A DNA stretch of 64,000 bases, from contig JABLWY010000001.1 in NCBI GenBank assembly GCA_013178255.1, positions 552,503-616,502 of the forward strand, read 5' to 3'. The position numbers were made by a program, and so were the translations under genes. Origin of the DNA: Coprothermobacteraceae bacterium. GTDB taxonomy: Bacteria; Coprothermobacterota; Coprothermobacteria; Coprothermobacterales; Coprothermobacteraceae. The notes under the pieces were generated by a model, which made no database searches, was not told where the DNA came from, and saw nothing but the letters and a program-made list of their open reading frames with translations. Shown in pieces: positions 42,813 through 51,506 of this stretch. Each line of letters opens with the position of its first letter. The stretch's first letter is position 1.

Positions 42813-43552
42813 TGGATACAGTGATTGAAGCTCGCAACATAACCAAGCGATTCGGCTCCCACGAGGTCTTGAAGGGCATAAGCCTGGCCATACACCCGAA
42901 AGAGATAGTAGTATTGATGGGCCCTTCTGGAGGTGGTAAGACCACCTTTCTGCGAACATTGAACCTTCTAGAAGAGCCCACTTCTGGCGAGATATATTTC
43001 AGAGGAAAGAAAATCGACATTAAGGGACACGAGGCCAATGAACTAAGAAAGAAAGTGGGAATGGTATTCCAACTGTTCAATTTGTTCAACCACTTAGATG
43101 TTCTGCACAATATAACAATTGGGCCCGTGAAGGTCCTGGGGAAGAGCCAAGAAGAAGCTGAGGCAGAGGCCATGGAACTCCTAAAGAGAGTTGGATTGGC
43201 TGAAAAGGCTAAGGCTATGCCGTCATCTCTGTCGGGTGGGCAGAAGCAGAGGGTCGCTATTGCGCGGGCGCTGGCCATGCACCCTGATGTCATACTGTTC
43301 GATGAGCCAACCTCGGCTTTGGATCCTGAATACACCAAGGAAGTCTTGGATGTTATGAAAGAGTTGGCTGAGGAAGGCATGACCATGGTTGTAGCTACCC
43401 ACGAAATGGGTTTTGCTAGGGAAGTAGCTACGCGGATAGTGTTCTTGGAGGCAGGTCTCATTGTTGAGGAGAGTTCGGCTCACGACTTCTTCGAGGTGGG
43501 CCCGAAGACTGAGAGGGCAAGGCAATTCCTTTCAAAGATACTTCGGGCGTGA
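42812..43552 (+). CDS. Polar amino-acid ABC transporter ATP-binding protein
   Basis: 246 residues: Walker [10 protein letters not shown] (about 38-46), Q-loop MVFQLFNLF, signature [10 protein letters not shown], Walker [12 protein letters not shown] and switch histidine in [10 protein letters not shown]. GlnQ/HisP type. Confidence 0.96.
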   Translation: MDTVIEARNITKRFGSHEVLKGISLAIHPKEIVVLMGPSGGGKTTFLRTLNLLEEPTSGEIYFRGKKIDIKGHEANELRKKVGMVFQLFNLFNHLDVLHNITIGPVKVLGKSQEEAEAEAMELLKRVGLAEKAKAMPSSLSGGQKQRVAIARALAMHPDVILFDEPTSALDPEYTKEVLDVMKELAEEGMTMVVATHEMGFAREVATRIVFLEAGLIVEESSAHDFFEVGPKTERARQFLSKILRA

Positions 43553-43583
43553 CCGGACATAGAACAGGCTGTTAAATCTGTGT

Positions 43584-43589
43584 TATACT
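43584..43589 (+). promoter_or_regulatory. -10 box upstream of aminotransferase gene
   Basis: TATACT 25 nt before the GTG start, with the AAAGGAGGT ribosome binding site at 43599-43607 in the predicted leader. The -35 region is weak. Confidence 0.45.
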
Positions 43590-43614
43590 GATATTAACAA
43601 AGGAGGTAGATATA

Positions 43615-44826
43615 GTGGACGCAAAGAACTTCATAAGCGTGCGTGGAGCAAGCCTTAACCCTTCTGCTATTAGGGAAATATTTAAGTACTCAGGCGATCC
43701 ATCGTTCATTTCTTTTGCGGGTGGCTACCCGGATCCTGACGTTTTCCCCACAGCCAAACTCAAAGAAATAATGAGTGAGGCTTTGGACAAGTATGGACGT
43801 CAAGCTTTGCAGTACAGCAGTACTGAGGGCGTTAAGGAGCTGCGCAACTATTTGGTTAAGTTCATGACTGAGCACGAAGGCGTAAGAAACGTTGGTGAGG
43901 AGAATATTCTCATAACGACTGCTAGCCAACAGTCACTGTTCCTAATTGGCCTAGTACTCATAGATCCAGGTGACGTAGTATTGATAGAGGCACCCACCTA
44001 TTTGGGCGCGCTTACTGCTTTTAACCCGTTTAACCCCGAGTATGTTTCGGTGCCTACGGACGACGAAGGCATAATTCCAGAGAAACTTGAAGAGATCATT
44101 GCTGATTTGAAGGCCAAGGGTAAGCGCATCAAGTTCTTGTATGTGATACCCACTTTCCAGAACCCAGCAGGCTATACGCTAAGCTTGGAGCGCAGGAAGA
44201 AGCTTGTAGAGATAGCCAAGAGGGAAGACATACTCATCGTAGAAGATGACCCGTACAGCTACCTAGTGTACGAAGGTGAGCGTCCGCCTTGCATTAAGTC
44301 TTTTGATGACGACGATCGCGTTATCTATATAAGCACATTCTCCAAGACTTTCGTTCCTGGCTTCAGGCTTGGTTGGGTAGTTGCTCATAAAGATATTGTT
44401 CGCCGGATCGTCATTGCCAAGCAAGGAGCAGACCTTTGCTCAGGAGCCTTCATGCAGTATGTCACCTACTTGTACATGGAAAAGGGATACTTCTTTGAGC
44501 ATATGAACAAGATCCGCGAAATCTATAAGGTAAAGCACGCTGCTATGATGAACGCTTTGGAGAAGTATATGTCTGACATTCCAGGCGTGCATTGGTCAAA
44601 GCCGAAGGGCGGATTCTTCGTGTGGCTCGTGCTACCTGAGCACATAGATAGTGACAAGCTTTTTGAGAAGGCAATTGAGCGCAAGGTGGTTTACGTTAAG
44701 GGTTCTGCGTTCTTTGTGGGCGGTCAAGGCAAGAACACCATCAGGCTGAACTTCAGCCAACCCAAGCCCGAAGACATTGACAAGGGCATAAAGCTATTGG
44801 CCGAAGTCATCAAAGAGAGTCTGTAA
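43615..44826 (+). CDS. PLP-dependent aminotransferase (2-aminoadipate/aromatic type)
   Basis: 403 residues, fold type I. PSFISFAGGYPDPDVFP and YSSTEGVKELR near the N-terminus, FQNPAGYTLS, VEDDPYSYL and STFSKTFVPGFRLGW containing the PLP-binding Lys. This is the LysN/AraT-like subgroup acting on 2-oxoadipate, branched or aromatic amino acids; the exact substrate is unclear. Following an amino-acid transporter suggests amino-acid catabolism. GTG start with a near-perfect ribosome binding site. Confidence 0.92.
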   Translation: MDAKNFISVRGASLNPSAIREIFKYSGDPSFISFAGGYPDPDVFPTAKLKEIMSEALDKYGRQALQYSSTEGVKELRNYLVKFMTEHEGVRNVGEENILITTASQQSLFLIGLVLIDPGDVVLIEAPTYLGALTAFNPFNPEYVSVPTDDEGIIPEKLEEIIADLKAKGKRIKFLYVIPTFQNPAGYTLSLERRKKLVEIAKREDILIVEDDPYSYLVYEGERPPCIKSFDDDDRVIYISTFSKTFVPGFRLGWVVAHKDIVRRIVIAKQGADLCSGAFMQYVTYLYMEKGYFFEHMNKIREIYKVKHAAMMNALEKYMSDIPGVHWSKPKGGFFVWLVLPEHIDSDKLFEKAIERKVVYVKGSAFFVGGQGKNTIRLNFSQPKPEDIDKGIKLLAEVIKESL

Positions 44827-44844
44827 ACCCTTTTGCATCAATTG

Positions 44845-44869
44845 GGGCCTAGCTCAGCTAGGCCCTTCT
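44845..44869. terminator. Terminator between aminotransferase and phoU (convergent)
   Basis: GGGCCTAGCT and AGCTAGGCCC are inverted copies around one base (a short loop forms), followed by TTCTTAATTT on the plus strand. It may serve both convergent transcripts. Confidence 0.8.
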
Positions 44870-45498
44870 TAATTTAAGTCCTCGCTAGAACCGCTAATGG
44901 CGAGGAGCACATATTCACAGATGTTTGTGACATAATCGCCCATGCGCTCCAAGTGCTTAGCGGCCAACATTAGGTCAATGGTTTCTTCAAGTGCTAATTT
45001 TTCTTGCCCGCTTCTAAGACGCCTCTTGAGTTCTGCGTAAATGGTGTCCAAAACATCGTCTTTCTGTGCGGTACGCCTTGCCAATTCCTCGTCACTGTTT
45101 ATGAATGCTTCTACAGCGTCGCCGAGCATCTCTATAACTATTTCAGCCATGCGCTTGAAAGCTAGCGCATAGAACTCATAGGCCCCACTGGGTACCAAAG
45201 GGTCTAAAGCGATGCGAGTAACATTCATAGAATGATCGACAAGGCGCTCTAGATCCTGTGCGATCTTACCGATTACTATGGCGGAAACTATGTCATCAGG
45301 GCACTCACGAGCCACTGAGAGGACTAACTCTTGGATCTCAGCGTTCAGCTTATCAACGCGTTCATCCATAGCCAATACTGCGTTGGCTTCAGTAGGGCTT
45401 TTCTTCTCGACTGCAGACATAACGGCCATGATTACATCTCTTGCAAGAGACGAGAGGTATATGAGTTTCTCTTCCAGTCGTTTTGTTCCTGGTATCAC
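44869..45498 (-). CDS. phoU: PhoU-family phosphate regulator
   Basis: About 209 residues of all-helical PhoU repeats: two three-helix bundles, with DERVDKLNAEIQELV and KDDVLDTIYAEL as the metal-binding E/DxxxD-type motifs. It links the Pst transporter to PhoR; no pst genes are in the window. GTG 45498 is chosen because the family starts at RLEEKL..L and a TATAAT ends 6 nt before it. An upstream frame running into phoR is unlikely. Confidence 0.88.
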   Translation of the reverse strand: MIPGTKRLEEKLIYLSSLARDVIMAVMSAVEKKSPTEANAVLAMDERVDKLNAEIQELVLSVARECPDDIVSAIVIGKIAQDLERLVDHSMNVTRIALDPLVPSGAYEFYALAFKRMAEIVIEMLGDAVEAFINSDEELARRTAQKDDVLDTIYAELKRRLRSGQEKLALEETIDLMLAAKHLERMGDYVTNICEYVLLAISGSSEDLN

Positions 45499-45504
45499 GC
45501 CGTC

Positions 45505-45510
45505 ATTATA
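45505..45510 (-). promoter_or_regulatory. -10 box abutting phoU start
   Basis: TATAAT on the minus strand, six bases before GTG 45498, placing the expected TSS on the start codon. The -35 match is poor. A leaderless internal promoter for phoU is possible. Confidence 0.4.
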
Positions 45511-45533
45511 AGCCCTTTGAAAGACCACATTTG

Positions 45534-46598
45534 TTAAGCCTTTCTTAGGGCGACAAAGACTTTCAAGCCTTTTGGTTCGTTCTGTTCTAACCAAAGTCGG
45601 CCGTCGTGGAACTTCACTACTTCTGAGGCTATAGCCAAGCCCAAACCCAGCCCGTCAGCTTTTGTAGTTGCTCTATAGAACTTTTGGAGCACTTTCTCTG
45701 CTTCAGCTGGGGGGATGCCTTCACCTTCGTCAGCCACAGATATGATGACTCGTTCGTCTTCTTCTCGAAGCTGAACGGTAACCTTTGCCCCTTCAGGGCT
45801 GTACTTTACTGCGTTGTCCAACAAGTTGAGTAGCAGGGATTTGAGAAGGCTCTTACTGCCCGCCACGTACACGGCAGTGTCTGGCAGCATGAGCTCTTTC
45901 ATAACTTTCTTGCTTTCGCTCAGCATGGACATTTGCCACACTACTTCGCTGGTGAGACTGACTAGGTTGACCTTGTCCATGCGGTTGACGAGCCCTCTTT
46001 CCATCTTAACCAGCAAAGCTAGGTCGCTAGCAAGATGATTCAGACGGTCCATCTCTTCTATAATCTTCAACACTAAGTTCTTGCGCTCTTGAGGATCATC
46101 TTCCTCGGCTAGACTTTCGGCCATTAGTCTGACTGCACTCAAAGGTGTCCTTAGCTCGTGGAGCATCTTCTGGTACAATTCGACATCTTCTTGCTTCTCT
46201 TGTTGTAGGCAGGTCTCGATGACCCCATAGTACTTATCACCTTGCTGGCACAGTCTCAACCTGTAAGAACGGGGGCTTTCCACTGTGGGCTTTGGGTAGA
46301 AGTAGGTCGTAGATTGACCCTGTCTTCTGCATTCATCCAGTGCATCGATCACTTTGTGGTCCCTAAACACTTCGTAGAGTAGGCGCCCCATGGGTTTGAC
46401 ACCTTCAGTTAGCTTCTCGAAGTCAGCGTTGAAATCTAACAGTCTGAAGTCTGAATCCAAAACGAAAGCCGGTATAGGCATGAACTTGAGAGCAGAATCC
46501 TCTTGGGGCTCTGGCCGCAAGTTCTGTCTTGATATAAGGTATATAACTATAACGGTTAGCAGGAGCGAAATAGTGACAAGAATAGGCGTAACCTCCAT
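45534..46598 (-). CDS. phoR: PhoR-type sensor histidine kinase
   Basis: 354 residues: N-terminal membrane helix (about 3-22), a PAS-like domain (about 40-130), HisKA with phospho-acceptor His in MLHELRTPLSAV (about 148), and HATPase_c with LNLLDNAVKYSPEG, DEGEGIP and GLGLGLAIA. With only one membrane helix it has no large extracellular sensor. It overlaps phoB by 1 bp and is followed by phoU, supporting a phosphate role. Confidence 0.92.
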   Translation of the reverse strand: MEVTPILVTISLLLTVIVIYLISRQNLRPEPQEDSALKFMPIPAFVLDSDFRLLDFNADFEKLTEGVKPMGRLLYEVFRDHKVIDALDECRRQGQSTTYFYPKPTVESPRSYRLRLCQQGDKYYGVIETCLQQEKQEDVELYQKMLHELRTPLSAVRLMAESLAEEDDPQERKNLVLKIIEEMDRLNHLASDLALLVKMERGLVNRMDKVNLVSLTSEVVWQMSMLSESKKVMKELMLPDTAVYVAGSKSLLKSLLLNLLDNAVKYSPEGAKVTVQLREEDERVIISVADEGEGIPPAEAEKVLQKFYRATTKADGLGLGLAIASEVVKFHDGRLWLEQNEPKGLKVFVALRKA

Positions 46599-47308
46599 TA
46601 CTCCTTTCTAACCTCCCCGTTGAACTTGTAACCCACTCCTCTTACCGTCAGAATGTATCTAGGCTCGTTGGGGTTGGGTTCGATTTTATCCCTGAGCCAC
46701 TTGACATGCACATCGAGGGTCCTCTTGTCTCCGTAGTACTCGTTGCCCCAAACTTCGTTAAGCAAGTACTCTCTAGAAAGCACTTCTCCGGCTCTAGACA
46801 TCAGTATTCGGAGGAGTTCAAACTGCTTCTTCGGGAGGAGGTACATCTTACCAGCGACTCTCAGTTCATGGCCCCTCAGGTCCAAAGATATTTCATCACA
46901 TACAAGCCTTTTCTCACCTACGTTCTTCTTGACGCCGTATGCTCTCCTAAGGACGGCCCTTATTCTAGCAACCAATTCGGGAAGGCTAAAGGGTTTTGTA
47001 ATGTAATCGTCTGCTCCGAGCTCTAAGCCCAATATCCGGTCGACTTCCTCCTCACGGGCCGTGACGACAATCACGGGAGTGTCGTATTGGCTTCTGATTT
47101 CTTTTAGGATCTCCTTGCCTTCCACCAGGGGCAGCATGAGGTCGAGTAGTACCAAATCCGGTTGATGAGCGTAGAACTTTTCTAATGCCTCTTTTCCGTT
47201 CATAGCCTTTATGACTCTGAACCCCTCTTTTGCTAGTTTTTTCTCGATGGCGTCTAGAATATTGCGATCGTCTTCCACCACCAGAATGGTCTCTGCCTGC
47301 GTCTCCAC
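46598..47308 (-). CDS. phoB: OmpR/PhoB-family response regulator
   Basis: 236 residues: receiver domain (1-120) with VVEDD, phospho-acceptor Asp in DLVLLDLMLP and TAREEEVD, Lys in YITKPFS; winged-helix DNA-binding domain (about 140-232) with TLDVHVKWLRDKIEP and VRGVGYKF. Phosphorylated by PhoR. GTG start preceded by AAGGCGGTGA. The gene order supports PhoB over other OmpR types. Confidence 0.92.
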   Translation of the reverse strand: METQAETILVVEDDRNILDAIEKKLAKEGFRVIKAMNGKEALEKFYAHQPDLVLLDLMLPLVEGKEILKEIRSQYDTPVIVVTAREEEVDRILGLELGADDYITKPFSLPELVARIRAVLRRAYGVKKNVGEKRLVCDEISLDLRGHELRVAGKMYLLPKKQFELLRILMSRAGEVLSREYLLNEVWGNEYYGDKRTLDVHVKWLRDKIEPNPNEPRYILTVRGVGYKFNGEVRKE

Positions 47309-47324
47309 ACTACATCACCGCCTT

Positions 47325-47339
47325 CTTAACAATGTTAAG
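47325..47339. promoter_or_regulatory. 15-bp palindrome between phoB and sirtuin gene
   Basis: CTTAACA and TGTTAAG are inverted around a central A, 16 nt upstream of the phoB start. TTAACA resembles the half-site of Firmicutes PhoP boxes, so autoregulation by PhoB is possible. Confidence 0.45.
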
Positions 47340-47416
47340 ACAATTCTATGCCAACTGGTGCAAAGAATTCAACCCCGCTGAAGTTCAATGGCATTATCAT
47401 ATAGGTGGGCTGACAT

Positions 47417-48199
47417 ATGTCTGCAGAATTGGATAGGGTTTTGGATCTGCTGAAGAACAGCCACAAGACTGTGGCGCTGACGGGTGCTGGCATAAGCACG
47501 GAGAGCGGAATACCAGATTATCGCGGCCCCCATGGTCTATGGCGAAGCGTTGACCCCATGAAGTGTGTGAGCGTCGATACCTTGCGGAGCGATCCGTGGC
47601 TGTTTTGGAGATTCAATTTGCCTAGATGGCTGGAGTACGCTTCCGCAAGACCGAATGCGGCTCACTACTTGCTTGCCTCGATGGAAGCAGCCAAACTCCT
47701 AGACTGCATTGTTACACAGAACATAGATGGCCTACACCGGAAGGCAGGTAGCAGTAAGGTTTACGAAGTCCACGGTAACGTGGAGAGGGTTTACTGTACC
47801 AGGTGTCATGCTAGGTACCCCATGGCTGAGGCTTATGAACAACTTCAACAGGACAGGTTGCCGACTTGCACTTGCGGCGGCTTGTTGAGGCCTGAGGTAG
47901 TGCTGTTTGGTGACCCTATGCCTGAAGCGTTTTATGCTGCTCTAGAAGAGGTAGAGTCTGCTGAGCTAATGATCGTAATGGGAAGTAGCTTGCAAGTGTA
48001 CCCTGTGGCCAGTTTGCCTGACTTGGTTCCTCACTTGGTGATCGTTAACTTGGAGCCTACCTCTTATGATGAAAGGGCCGACGCTGTATTGCGGATGAGC
48101 ACTGGTCAATTTGCCAGAGAATTGGCCGAGCGCCTGGGTTTGGACCTGGGAACAGGTGAAAGGGGAGATGCAGATGAAAATACTAATCACAAACGATGA
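47417..48199 (+). CDS. cobB: Sir2-family NAD-dependent deacetylase
   Basis: 260 residues: TGAGISTESGIPDYRG (NAD binding), TQNIDGLH, catalytic His in YEVHGN, zinc cysteines CTRC and CTCGG, and MGSSLQVYPV. Removes acyl groups from lysines using NAD. ATG 47417 has GGTGGG upstream. The 3' end overlaps surE by 26 bp. Confidence 0.95.
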   Translation: MSAELDRVLDLLKNSHKTVALTGAGISTESGIPDYRGPHGLWRSVDPMKCVSVDTLRSDPWLFWRFNLPRWLEYASARPNAAHYLLASMEAAKLLDCIVTQNIDGLHRKAGSSKVYEVHGNVERVYCTRCHARYPMAEAYEQLQQDRLPTCTCGGLLRPEVVLFGDPMPEAFYAALEEVESAELMIVMGSSLQVYPVASLPDLVPHLVIVNLEPTSYDERADAVLRMSTGQFARELAERLGLDLGTGERGDADENTNHKR

Positions 48200-48941
48200 C
48201 GGAATCTACGCTGATGGTATAAACACGTTGGTTAGTTTCTTGCTTGAATGGGGCCAAGCTGAGGTAATCGTGGTCGCACCCGATAGGCCCAAGAGTGCAA
48301 GTAGCCACTACCTAACTTTGGATACCATATTGAGGCTCAGGAAGGTACGCATGCCGGTGGGGCACTTCGGGTACGTAGTGGTCGATGGCTCGCCAGCGGA
48401 CTGCGTGCTGGTGGCGCTCCATGATATAGCGCCCGATGTAGACTTCGTCCTCAGCGGAATCAACCATGGAGCTAATACAGGCGTAGATGTACTCTACTCG
48501 GGAACAGTGGCAGCTGCGGCAGAAGCCGTGGTCAACGGAAAACCCGCCGTGGCAATCTCGAGCGAGAGCCCCGAAGGTGTGCACTTGGCTACTGCGGCTC
48601 AAGTTTTCATTAAGTTATTGGATCAAGGTGTGGCAAAGGCTTTGAGTTCAAACTGGGTGCTTAACATAAATGTGCCTAGCAGGGAATATCATGAGCTCAA
48701 GGGCCTCGTTTGGGCGCCAGTTAGCCGTTGTGGTTGGGCTAACACCGTTCAAAAAAGGGAGAACCCGCGGGGCCAGACGTATTATTGGATAACCGGCGAA
48801 AGAATAGATGTAAACGCCCCTGAGGGTACAGATACAAAGATGCTAGCAGAAGGTTACGTAACGCTGACCCCGTTGGGTCTAGATCTAACAAAATACGATG
48901 CTCTAAAAGAGCTTTCAACGAAGATCTTCTTCGACCTCTAG
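48174..48941 (+). CDS. surE: 5'-nucleotidase SurE
   Basis: About 255 residues: MKILITNDDGI at the N-terminus supplies metal ligands; APDRPKSASSH, SGINHGANTGVDVLYSGTVAAAAEA and a C-terminal dimer arm follow. A survival protein that dephosphorylates nucleoside monophosphates. ATG 48174 has GGGGAG about 7 nt upstream and matches the conserved N-terminus, so the longer frame is rejected. It converges with trmB with a 27-bp overlap. Confidence 0.96.
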   Translation: MKILITNDDGIYADGINTLVSFLLEWGQAEVIVVAPDRPKSASSHYLTLDTILRLRKVRMPVGHFGYVVVDGSPADCVLVALHDIAPDVDFVLSGINHGANTGVDVLYSGTVAAAAEAVVNGKPAVAISSESPEGVHLATAAQVFIKLLDQGVAKALSSNWVLNINVPSREYHELKGLVWAPVSRCGWANTVQKRENPRGQTYYWITGERIDVNAPEGTDTKMLAEGYVTLTPLGLDLTKYDALKELSTKIFFDL

Positions 48942-49853
48942 TGGCTCAAAGTTCATGCGCTTGACCTTGCCTGTTCTTGAAGCCACTAACCAGATTAGCG
49001 TCTTTACGTTAGCTGTCTTGAACACGGAGTCTGGATTGTCGATCTTGACTATGTACCCTTCCGGGTGTGGATGTACAGCTATATAGACTTTTTGTTGAAG
49101 ATGAACGCCAACAAAGTCATCATCGCTGGTATAACAGGACAGCAACCAATGATCGTCTTTGCCGTATATGTCGGCGATCCGAATAATGCCTGAGCGCGTT
49201 CGGAAAGTGCCTGTCGCGGGTTCACGGTCCAAGTTGTACAGTATGGCGTGTGGCATGAGACTCTCCCTCAAATAGTATGTTACTTCAACATGCTGAGTCT
49301 TCTTTATCGACAACCTGTATATGGTTCTGCCTTCTAGAAGCCACTTCCTCTCATACTTCGTGTTCACCGTGCTTTCTTTGAGGACATCTAGGCTCCGAAC
49401 CTCGAACAAACCCGAAAGCTCTGCATTGCGAGCTGAGTCGTAGGCGTAGTCCTTATAGTCGGTGTGAAGGACTACAGTTCCGCCATCCACGAGTCTTGAG
49501 GCGTAGATTCTTAATTTCGTTGGTGTCAGCAGCCTTCTTTGGTGGTGTTTCCTGTTTGGCCACGGCAGGGGAAAGTTTATGAAGATGGTGCTAATCGTTT
49601 TAGGGTAGAAGAGTTCCCTTATTCCCCAAACCCCATCCATGCATACGATGGCACACTTGTCCTTGTCGATACGGGATAAAGCTCTTTCCATGCTCACGAG
49701 TGAAACTTCAAATCCAACGGTATTGTAGGTATGCTGGATGGTTTCTAGGAACGCCCCGTTACCGAAACCTATTTCTACAGCTAAAGGCCGCTGCAACGGA
49801 AACACCTTTTCCCACGTAATAGGTAGGACTTCTTGGTGTGGGTTCAGAATCAT
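48915..49853 (-). CDS. trmB: tRNA (guanine-N7)-methyltransferase TrmB with C-terminal extension
   Basis: 312 residues. EIGFGNGAF (SAM binding) near residue 27 and INFPLPWPNRKHHQRRL (substrate motif) near 95 identify TrmB, which makes m7G46 in tRNA. Residues about 205-312 extend beyond the usual 210-residue enzyme, as in some thermophile TrmB proteins; the extension is beta-rich with no motif I recognise. It overlaps surE at the 3' end and is 6 nt from the rhomboid gene. Confidence 0.9.
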   Translation of the reverse strand: MILNPHQEVLPITWEKVFPLQRPLAVEIGFGNGAFLETIQHTYNTVGFEVSLVSMERALSRIDKDKCAIVCMDGVWGIRELFYPKTISTIFINFPLPWPNRKHHQRRLLTPTKLRIYASRLVDGGTVVLHTDYKDYAYDSARNAELSGLFEVRSLDVLKESTVNTKYERKWLLEGRTIYRLSIKKTQHVEVTYYLRESLMPHAILYNLDREPATGTFRTRSGIIRIADIYGKDDHWLLSCYTSDDDFVGVHLQQKVYIAVHPHPEGYIVKIDNPDSVFKTANVKTLIWLVASRTGKVKRMNFEPLEVEEDLR

Positions 49854-49859
49854 AAGACG

Positions 49860-50522
49860 TCACCAATAACAGTCGTACATAGATTTGTTAATGTTCGGCC
49901 TGACCATGAGCCCCAAGAGTAAGCCGAAAACGAAGCCGCCTATGTGCGCCCAGTAGGCAACGTAAGACATTGTTTCGGTCATAGCTGGTAGCAGATTTCC
50001 AAGGGCAAACCAAACCAGCAGCCACACCCAAGCAGGTACGGCTATGACGGTGATGTAGAAAATGACCCACACAAGGGTCGCAATACGGGCTCTCGGATGC
50101 AGGACCAAATACAAGCCCATGACGCCTGAGATGGCACCTGATGCTCCGACGAAGTATGTAGTACTCGTCGGGTTCACAGCTATATGAACCAGCGCGGAGA
50201 CGATGCCTGCTGCTAAGTAAAAAGGGATATAGGCGAAACCGAGGTCGTCTTCAACGTTGTCCCCGAATATGTACAGGAACCACATATTGGTAGCCAGGTG
50301 CGCTACGCTTCCATGAAGCCACATAGTCATGAACAGGGACAACCAAGGTCTTAGATCAAAAGGGTTTGCTGATACGAGGGCTATGAATTTTGCTGGGCTT
50401 ACATAAAGTGTCTCGCTCAGCTGTGGTTGGACGGCGAAGAAAATGACAACATTCACAAGGATTATCATCCATGTCTGGATGGGGAAATGCCTTCGTCTGT
50501 TTATGTCGAACAGCGGAAACAT
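49860..50522 (-). CDS. Rhomboid-family intramembrane serine protease
   Basis: 220 residues with six membrane helices. WLHGSVAHLATNMWFL, catalytic serine in GASGAISGVMG (about 124) and catalytic histidine in AHIGGFVFG (about 197). It cleaves membrane proteins within the bilayer. It lies 9 nt downstream of a ClpP-like membrane protease gene. Confidence 0.93.
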   Translation of the reverse strand: MFPLFDINRRRHFPIQTWMIILVNVVIFFAVQPQLSETLYVSPAKFIALVSANPFDLRPWLSLFMTMWLHGSVAHLATNMWFLYIFGDNVEDDLGFAYIPFYLAAGIVSALVHIAVNPTSTTYFVGASGAISGVMGLYLVLHPRARIATLVWVIFYITVIAVPAWVWLLVWFALGNLLPAMTETMSYVAYWAHIGGFVFGLLLGLMVRPNINKSMYDCYW

Positions 50523-50531
50523 AGTACTATT

Positions 50532-51338
50532 CTAAGGCGAGTGCCTATATTCCACGGACCGGTGTGCACCCATGGGTTGAGGATACAACATCATCAAGCC
50601 ATATACCTCTTCAGGCACCTCTGCCTTTACGTTCAGTCCCAACTCTTTTGCTCGGTCGGCAAAAATGGGGTAGTCGTGAGTGAAGTTGCCGTCACAGAAA
50701 TAAGAGGATATCTCTTCTGCCTTGCTTTCTTCCATGTCATCAGAGAGTAGCTTCTTGACGAAATCCCTTACTTGGGCGATAGCTTTGCGGCTGACATCCG
50801 CCAAAATGAGCGTTTGGTCGTCTACATCATTTGGGTTCTTCTGCTGGACTGCGCTAATAATGCTTGGGGCTGGCATCCCATTTATCTGAGGGTCTAACGG
50901 GCCCATGACAGCATGGGGATCCATGAGTATTTCATCGGCTGCCAACGCAATAAGAGTTCCTCCGCTCATAGCATAATGTGGAATGATTACGGTGGTCTTA
51001 GCAGGGTGTCTGTGCAGTGCCAATGCGATTTGCTCGGCGGCCAGTACAAGCCCTCCTGGTGTGTGTAGTATAAGGTCTATGGGCTTGTCAGGTGGTGTGG
51101 TACGTATGGCAGTTAGAACAGCTTCAGAGTCGTCCATGGTGATGTACCTAGCCACAGGAAGGCCCAATAAGGATATGCTCTCCTGACGATGGATCAGAGT
51201 TATAACGCGGCTATGCCTTTTCTTCTCCAAAGAGTGAATGAGTGCTTGCCGTGCCGTGTGCATGTAGTACTGATGCATTGCAGGCGAGAGCACCGAGAAC
51301 AGCACGACCAGCCAAAGGATTGTGGATAAAATGTCCAT
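50532..51338 (-). CDS. ClpP-like serine protease (SDH proteinase family)
   Basis: About 268 residues: one N-terminal membrane helix (about 2-20) and a ClpP/crotonase-fold domain with DLILHTPGGLVLAA and the catalytic serine in HYAMSGGTLIALAAD, and DPHAVMGPLDPQING. This matches the serine dehydrogenase proteinase (SDH) family. ATG 51338 has AAAGGGGGCGG upstream. Encoded with a rhomboid protease, it suggests a membrane proteolysis pair. Confidence 0.9.
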   Translation of the reverse strand: MDILSTILWLVVLFSVLSPAMHQYYMHTARQALIHSLEKKRHSRVITLIHRQESISLLGLPVARYITMDDSEAVLTAIRTTPPDKPIDLILHTPGGLVLAAEQIALALHRHPAKTTVIIPHYAMSGGTLIALAADEILMDPHAVMGPLDPQINGMPAPSIISAVQQKNPNDVDDQTLILADVSRKAIAQVRDFVKKLLSDDMEESKAEEISSYFCDGNFTHDYPIFADRAKELGLNVKAEVPEEVYGLMMLYPQPMGAHRSVEYRHSP

Positions 51339-51395
51339 CGGACCGCCCCCTTTATCGACGCTACAGTTCACACATATTATACGCACTAGTCAAGG

Positions 51396-51461
51396 AAATA
51401 AGAGCGTCTTTTCCCTATGTTGACTGTCAAATAAGAGCCTCTTTTCCCTATGTTGACTGTC
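51396..51461. repeat. 33-bp tandem direct repeat, two copies
   Basis: Copies at 51396-51428 and 51429-51461 differ at one base (g/c at position 10 or 11 of the unit). Each ends with TTGACTGTC; a third TTGACT is the -35 box of the ATP synthase promoter just downstream. Confidence 0.93.
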
Positions 51462-51471
51462 TAAGGTCGGC

Positions 51472-51499
51472 TTGACTTAGCGAGTTTCAGTAATATAAT
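51472..51499 (+). promoter_or_regulatory. Promoter of ATP synthase operon
   Basis: TTGACT at 51472-51477, 16-bp spacer, TATAAT at 51494-51499: the best sigma-70 type promoter in the window. The expected TSS (about 51506) is at the GTG at 51507, and the ATG at 51498 lies inside the -10 box, so the first gene may be translated from a leaderless mRNA. Confidence 0.8.
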
Positions 51500-51506
51500 G
51501 AGCGTT

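Noticed and set aside
51396-51461. Short CRISPR array
   Set aside because: The two 33-bp units are directly adjacent with no spacer between them and no cas genes nearby.
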